From assembly GCF_046630445.1 (NCBI RefSeq), contig NC_092335.1:633630001-633694000 (forward strand): a DNA stretch of 64,000 nucleotides, given 5' to 3'. This DNA comes from Rutidosis leptorrhynchoides (lineage: Eukaryota; Streptophyta; Magnoliopsida; Asterales; Asteraceae). The translations under genes were made by a program, and so were the position numbers. Of the stretch, positions 57,719-64,000 are shown piece by piece; position 1 is the first letter of the stretch, and each line of letters opens with the position of its first letter. The notes beneath the pieces are model-generated. The model saw only the letters and a program-made list of their open reading frames with translations. It ran no database searches and had not been told where the DNA came from.

Positions 57719-60161
57719 TGTAACGACCCGACAAAATCGCCATTGACGGCGCCGTTAACTTAGGTCCCGTTACGTGGTCATAGTCCATAAATGAGACGCA
57801 TTTGACCAAAATTATGTCGCATTCATTTGAAACGTGTAAGACTTGCAAAGTTTTAAGTGTACCAAACGGTTCGACAACAAGTTTAAGTTTACAAAAGTAG
57901 TAATGTATAAATGAAATAATTTGCGACATAATATAATTTGTAAATCTCGAATGCTATTAATACCGTATGTATGTATGCATGCTTGACCCCAAGCAAGTAA
58001 TCAAAGTGTGCGCATGTATGCTTGGGCCCCAAGCAAGTAATCAAAGTGTATGCATGTATGCTTGACCCCAAGCAAGTATAAGTGTACGTGGAAGCATGTA
58101 TCAAGTAGCCAATCAAGAACCTGAGAAACATATAGAAAACTGTCAACGAAAAACATTGGTGAGATCATAGGTGTATTTGTAAACGTTGTTTTTGAACCAC
58201 AAGCAAGTATAAAGTTGATTATCTAAATCGTTTGCATTCTAAAAGTTGTTGTTTGTATCACGAGCACCCAATTATCAAGACTTAACTGTTTTGTACCCTG
58301 TTACGTAGTGTTAGAACATACACTATACTCAAAAATATATTTCATCCGCTAACGGTAGCGAACCGTCCGAATGAGGGCTCGTCAAGCTCATGTGATCACA
58401 TAACATAAGTTCACGTTTACACCCTGCAAGTGTAACTAATGATAATTGAATTGAAGCTTTTTGTTCTAACTCGCACGTGGAATGTTTGTTTTCGTACTTG
58501 TGTTCAAAGCATAAAAGTATGATACGTATATGTTTCTCATTCCATGATTTAAAAGTATAAAAGTTGTTGAAAGATGAGACTATGATCTCACCTCGAGTGC
58601 ACGAGTATAAAGGTACTTCACAAAGTAAACATGTGCATGAAAGTTGTTTAGTCTTGACCTAAACAAGTAGGTTGTATCAATATTGGTAAACACGGTTGGT
58701 CAAAGTTGTTCAATTAGTCCTATGGCTCGTTACGACTCGATTATGTAGCATGTGAATCACGTTGTCAAGTTTCATGCAAGATATAATTATAAAAGAAGGT
58801 TAGAATGATTGCATAAGTATTTGGTTAAGTTCAAAGTCAACTAAAAAGTCAACGTGTTCGGGTAGGGTCACGAACAATTTTCTAAGTTTCATAATCATAT
58901 ATGAGCATGTTAGAACAAGTTTCATGTCAATCGGAGTTGCGTAGCATTGTTAGAATTAAATGAAAATTGATAATTTTGGACAGCCCCATTTTCATGCTTT
59001 AAGCCGCGCCGTGGCTAGAATAACCGCGCCACGGCTTAACACTTGGTCAGAAGTCTGGGCAGTTTCATGTGTAGGCTCGAACCAAACTTCAAACAAACAT
59101 AACTTATGAACCGTAAATATTCAAAATACGTATCTTATATCATTGGAAAGGTAATTTAATGAGGAATACAACTAAACACATTTCATTTAACAAAAATATC
59201 ATTTGCAATAACCGAAATCTCGCCGAATGATCATTATTTAACGTTTCAAACTCAAAAATGCAAATGGTGATTCGGGAATCCAATTTACACATACGATGTG
59301 CCGTTTTGAAGGTAATTAAACATACATTGCAACTAAACACTTACTAACAACATTAATAAGCATTCAATGCATCAAAAGTTCGTTTTAAGTCTATCAAACC
59401 CTAACCAAAAATTACAAAATCAACAATCATGTTAATGAAGCCTTTCCAAGTCAACCTACATACCAAAATGTAGCTAGTGATGCTAGTAACTCATTTAATA
59501 CATGAACTTTAATATTTAAACAACATTTAATCATCCAAAACTCAAGATTAAGCACACCCATTTCAAGTGTTCATGCTAGTTACTCAAAACAACAAAATCG
59601 AACAAACCAATCACATATTCATGTTAGACTCGAGCCATAGACACTAACTAACACCATTTCAAGTCTATAAATCGAATTAGAGAAATCTAGAGTTTTTAGA
59701 AACTTTACCCCAAGTAGTGAAATTGGTACCAAAACGTAGAGGATGAAGAGAGGATTCCAAAAGTACGATTTGTTTTGATGCTAGCTTCCTATTCTTGATT
59801 TAGATGATGAATTTGTGGGGAAGATGAAAAGAATTCAAAGTTGGAAGTAATATGTGAAAGAAAAAGAGAAAAGAAATGAAATGAAAATGAATGGTGGGGA
59901 GGGGTGGGTTGACTAGTTGACCTAGTCACTAGTTTGCCCACTTGGCAACTTTAGTCCCTCGAGTTTAAAAGCGGGTGTGTGAATTAACCAAATGAATTAA
60001 TTTAAATACGCGAGAATAAACAGGAGATGTTATAATCGAATAACGGAATATTAAGAACGTTAGTTAATGAAAGATACGAATTTAGATAACGAAAGATATT
60101 ATAAAAAAAAAAAAGATGGGCGTTAAAATGAATTATTAACGGAAAAATGCGGGATGTTACA
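57719..60161 (-). mobile_element. Solo gypsy LTR (2443 bp)
   Basis: TGTAACGACCCGAC...GGGATGTTACA, with AATCA on both sides (57714-57718, 60162-60166). Gene-less. Orientation minus, judged from the order of shared LTR words (GAGAATAAACATGCT-like block, TTGGTGAGATCATAGG). Holds a 40-bp x 3 repeat at 57975-58085 and paired CCGCGCC-type words at 59003-59037. Confidence 0.88.
57975..58085. repeat. About 40-bp tandem repeat x 3 in solo LTR
   Basis: GCTTGACCCCAAGCAAGTAA at 57981, variants at 58020 and 58060. Confidence 0.85.
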
Positions 60162-61591
60162 AATCAGATTGATTTGCGTTTTTATTTTCTTCAGGTATAT
60201 ACAACCCTCAATTGCTTACCAAACTTTCTGTTACAAATGAATTCATCATCATTAAATTTTTTGTTAACTTTTTCCTTACATGATTTACGTTTTATTTTAG
60301 GGTTTATAATTCTTTCCGGCTGGATCTGGGAGTACGGGTGACGGGTGCCATGACAACCTCCATCTCTTCAGCCTTGCTGAATGCCTGAATCGTATAACTT
60401 TCAGGAATTTGTTCCATTTTTTTTCTTATGTTTTCTTTTACATGTAGTTTTTTTTAATGCCTCACTTACTTTGATTGGTGGATGCTAAAACACGAATCCA
60501 GCTTAATTATTATCTAGAAGTAATATTTGATTTTGAATACACCAACAATAATCAGTATGAAATTTGCATAGGTTGCTTATCTAAAAATTCCTAAATCAAT
60601 GCACGTTAAAAATGTGAAAGGTTTTCCATCACTTTTAAAGGGTAAATTAGTGCTCAAATTTTTTATCTGAATTACAATATGACATTTCTTTATTCAGTTG
60701 AAATTTTAGTTTCGAATTCGAATTCTGATCGCTATCAAGAAATTTGTGATATTCTTTTTCAGGTTTCATGTGTGTTGTTTGATTCGATAAAACAGTTGTC
60801 AAATGGATTATCCTTCATCCATCGTCACGCAGCAAATTGGGTTATAGTCCTGGCAATGTATTTATAAAAATAGTTGTAGAAAAAGCTGGCAATTGTGTAG
60901 AGGTAACACATCCTTCTCTTTTAATAGAATTTAGTTCATTTTTTGGTAATATTAAGTTTAAACACATTCAATGAAATAGTTGTTGAATGGAAGATTTTGG
61001 TACTGGCCAAATGGACATGCTAAACAGTTTCGGTAAATGATTACATTTCACCAACTTTCATTATGTGTATTTGTTTCTGATTTTTAGTCATTTAATAACC
61101 ACTGTCAAAGCTGGTTGTTGAACTAAGTTGGAGTAACTCATTGCCTTTTTATGCTATCAACTTATGTAATTTTCTATCTATGGCGTCGTAAGGTGTTACA
61201 TTATCTTCAAAGTTTTGATGCTCATCTACAAATAAACGTTGTTTGTGGTAGCATTGTGCTTATTCCATTGTGTTGCAGCTTCTGCTGAGTAATTTAGCTC
61301 TCCTCATTTGGCAATAAGCAGTTCCAGTGTTTTGCTATGAGCTTAATGAGTGTTTCATGCCTTCAACGTTGCATGTCCCCACAACTTCTACGGCTCCTTT
61401 TGTCCGGTGCAAGTAAGCTACGTCACGAACTACGTATGCGTTCATAAAATAGTATTTTTGATGTGTATACAAATGCTCTGTAACACTAATGTAGACTGTA
61501 TGTTGCTAAAACCGACTAATAGCACAATGTACAAAGCAACTTTTACAAAGATAACCAGCTAAGCGCGCCGCCGCAACGAGCGGCTAACCTA
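60162..61591 (+). other. Unresolved gene-like region, right part; possible Helitron end
   Basis: Continuation of 57126-57718. No convincing ORF; several TTTTCAG acceptor-like sites (60193, 60763). It ends with GCCGC...GCGGC hairpin-like sequence (61568-61583) and CTAA (61588), which could be a Helitron terminus. A matching start was not found. Confidence 0.3.
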
Positions 61592-61596
61592 AATCT

Positions 61597-61817
61597 TGTT
61601 AGATATAAGAAGAAATAGAGAGAGTATATATACATAAGAAATATATTGCAAAGTGTATGTATGCAAGATTACATCTTCAATTATTTATACTACTTAAATT
61701 CACTCTACAACTCGAGTCACGAGATATCAAATATAAATTTGTATTTGACTTTAGAATATTGATAGATATGAATGCATAAATTGTCGGCCAACTTTTATGA
61801 CTTATAGGATCATAACA
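61597..61817 (-). repeat. Copia C 3' LTR (221 bp)
   Basis: Minus strand TGTTATGATCC...CTTATATCTAACA; preceded on that strand by CCAAAGGGGTG, a polypurine tract. Confidence 0.7.
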
Positions 61818-62166
61818 CACCCCTTTGGACGACAATGTGTTCATTAGAGATCAACTTGTACGATCTCGTTAAAAACCTTGTTAAAAGAAAATTTAGTCGG
61901 AAAAAATTTTGGCTAAGGGAAAAAGAGTGCAGCATAGAGTTGACTCCCCCTCAAATAATCATCGCAGAGCTGTTACATCGTTTGAACATGTCTCATGCCA
62001 ATATTGTGAACGTGTTTTCTGGAAATAGTAGTTTATAGCGCTTTGGTGAAAAGATCAACAGAGTTGTTGCTAGATTGAATATATCTCATTTCAATCTCGG
62101 TGCCCTAAATGAAATCTTGAATGAATGAGAAAAAAGGTGTCAATTTGTTTATAGCAAATCGGATTT
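61818..62166 (-). pseudogene. Copia C RNase H C-terminus and 3' UTR
   Basis: Minus strand reads MRYIQSSNNSVDLFTKAL and HVHNIGMRHVQ, as in copia RNase H ends, then the UTR with GAGGGGGAGTCAACTC also found in copia A (39892). Truncated at 62166 by a gypsy LTR. Confidence 0.7.
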
Positions 62167-62465
62167 TATAACGACCCTCATCTTTCCATTTCAATTTTTA
62201 CTAAATTGCCATTAGGGTTTGTGTGATCGTAAACTTAATTTGACAAAACGTTAACCAAATAGTAAACTTTAAGTCAACACTCTCTGTTAAATTAAAGTTT
62301 ATGTTTTTCTGTGATATAATAAATAATAATCTACAATGTATAATAAAAAAAAATGTGACCTTAGTTATAAATGTAAAACTTTTAGGAATTAAATAAAATT
62401 TAATAAAAGTTAGGGACTAAATTAAAAAAATATATACATATAAAGTATATAAATATAAATAAGCC

Positions 62466-62468
<3 letters not shown>

Positions 62469-62519
<51 letters not shown>

Positions 62520-62534
62520 GTATATATATATATA

Positions 62535-62600
<66 letters not shown>
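62469..62600. repeat. (TA)n microsatellite
   Basis: TA run with TATG and GTGTGT interruptions; Ile/Tyr-only frames here are artefacts. Confidence 0.95.
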
Positions 62601-62617
<17 letters not shown>

Positions 62618-62802
62618 GTAAATATGTAAATAAAAAAAAGTTGGCCATACTTATATAAAAAAAATTAAATAATTAAATGATAAATCGTAAACTTCTAATC
62701 CTAATCTAATTCAAAGTATTTAGACTTACAATCCTAATCTTAACCTTAAACTAATTTGAATCCAACTCCAATTCTTAAACTCTAGAATCATCCTAACCAT
62801 AC

Positions 62803-62810
62803 TATATAAA
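62803..62810 (+). promoter_or_regulatory. TATA box in the rightmost LTR
   Basis: ACTATATAAACACACC, about 30-40 bases before a C-rich probable RNA start (TCACACTCAAAATCTCTCC). Confidence 0.5.
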
Positions 62811-63719
62811 CACACCTAGACTCCTAGTTTTTTATTCACAAATCACACTCAAAATCTCTCCTTTTCCTCTCGTTTTGTTCGGTAATTTGATCACCACCAC
62901 CACCCTAAAAACCGCCCACCACCACCTCCAAAACAGTCCCTCTGCTGCGTTTTTCTGCAGCTGGTCGCCACCCAAAATGCAGCCATCTTAGCTGCTGTTT
63001 TCGCCACCCAAATAGCCCCATCACCATCCTACTTTAGCCACTTTTGCTGCTGCTGCTGTCCGTTGAAACCACCACCACAGCCGCCACCCTGCAGCTGATT
63101 TTGGCGACTGAAAACATCACCAAAAGTCACTTGTTTTTCTGCTATTTTCCTGATGTACCTGCATGATCAAAACAGTCCAAGAACCCGCTCGTATTGCCAC
63201 CTTGTTGCCGTGTTTTCGCTGCTGCTGTCCCGGTTCATAATCAACATCATTCATTGTCTTTTTCTTGCTTCAATCCACTTTGAGGTATCCTAAACACCCT
63301 AATTTAATTATACTTTTTAAGTTGTTCTTTTTAAGTATTGTATTAATTATTATGATCACATGAAGATGAATATAAATAAGGTATATATTTAATGTATATG
63401 AATATGTTAAAGATAATGAACTGATTATGATCATGAATATTATGAATACTTGAAGATGTTAATAAAAATAAGAGGTTTGAATATGATTTGAAAAGTAAAA
63501 GATGATCAAAAAGATTTAGAATTATTGAATATGTTAAAGGTTATAAGCATGATTAATGTTAATAAGTTATGAATATAGTTATAATACAAATATAAATGTT
63601 AATGGATAACGGTTAAGATAGTATAAAAAAAATATGATGTATTGCATGTATGCATGTAAATCATGTGCATGTATGTGTATGTGTATATAATTTTTTAAAA
63701 CATGAAAAGAAGATAAAAG

Positions 63720-63835
<116 letters not shown>

Positions 63836-64000
63836 ATTTTCAAACCTAATATATGATGACTAGAATGTAACTATGATCATGTATATGTAATATAATTAGT
63901 AGCATATATTTATATGTATCACTATCACTAATAACTTGATAATATGACTAATAATAATATGATAGGTATGAATAAACTAAATGGATTTAATTGATTAAAG

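Overview
This window is eukaryotic plant nuclear DNA, very AT-rich and almost entirely transposable elements. The chromodomain-bearing Ty3/gypsy polyproteins, long (2-3.6 kb) LTRs, Ty1/copia remnants, LINE tails, Mutator/Harbinger/Helitron-type elements and one clear ALOG/LSH gene all point to a eudicot. The long-LTR Tekay-type chromoviruses suggest Asteraceae (inference; no species is claimed). No bacterial genes, CRISPR arrays, rRNA or tRNA genes were seen.

Layout. (1) 1-24525: two minus-strand gypsy units in tandem that share one 3.0 kb LTR (17715-20738). The upper unit (20739-24525) is cut off in gag by a copia fragment; the lower unit (17714 down to the window edge) is split by a nested plus-strand gypsy element. 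(2) 3926-17037: that nested element, here called E1, is complete: two 3252-bp LTRs with one mismatch seen by eye, AGATG target duplications, an intact gag-pol, and two extra intact ORFs ahead of gag, one acidic and one encoding an F-box protein. (3) 24525-27175: copia fragment B, minus strand. (4) 27185-33829: foldback MITE, LINE tail, a solo LTR nested in a solo LTR, and a Mutator-type MITE. (5) 33830-40264: complete but coding-dead copia element A with ATATC duplications. (6) 40326-41747: LINE tail and a Micron-like element between two (TA)n arrays. (7) 42185-42778: the ALOG/LSH gene, the only confident host gene. (8) 43738-57122: small DNA transposons, then a Harbinger-type element with its own ORF, split by an 11.4 kb minus-strand gypsy element that lacks gag-pol (LARD-like, GCACC duplications). 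(9) 57126-64000: unresolved gene-like DNA split by a solo LTR, a copia 3' end, and the start of another gypsy LTR that leaves the window.

How parts work together. E1 looks like an autonomous, very recent chromovirus whose RNA also encodes an F-box protein and an acidic protein with a SUMO-interaction-like motif. Acidic Ser/Asp/Glu-rich leader ORFs recur in the other two gypsy families. A two-membrane-span microprotein ORF recurs in copia A, copia B and, antisense, the LARD-like element. Poly(A)-binding-protein-like fragments occur in copia A and in the LARD-like element. These repeated cargoes are the most interesting part of the window.
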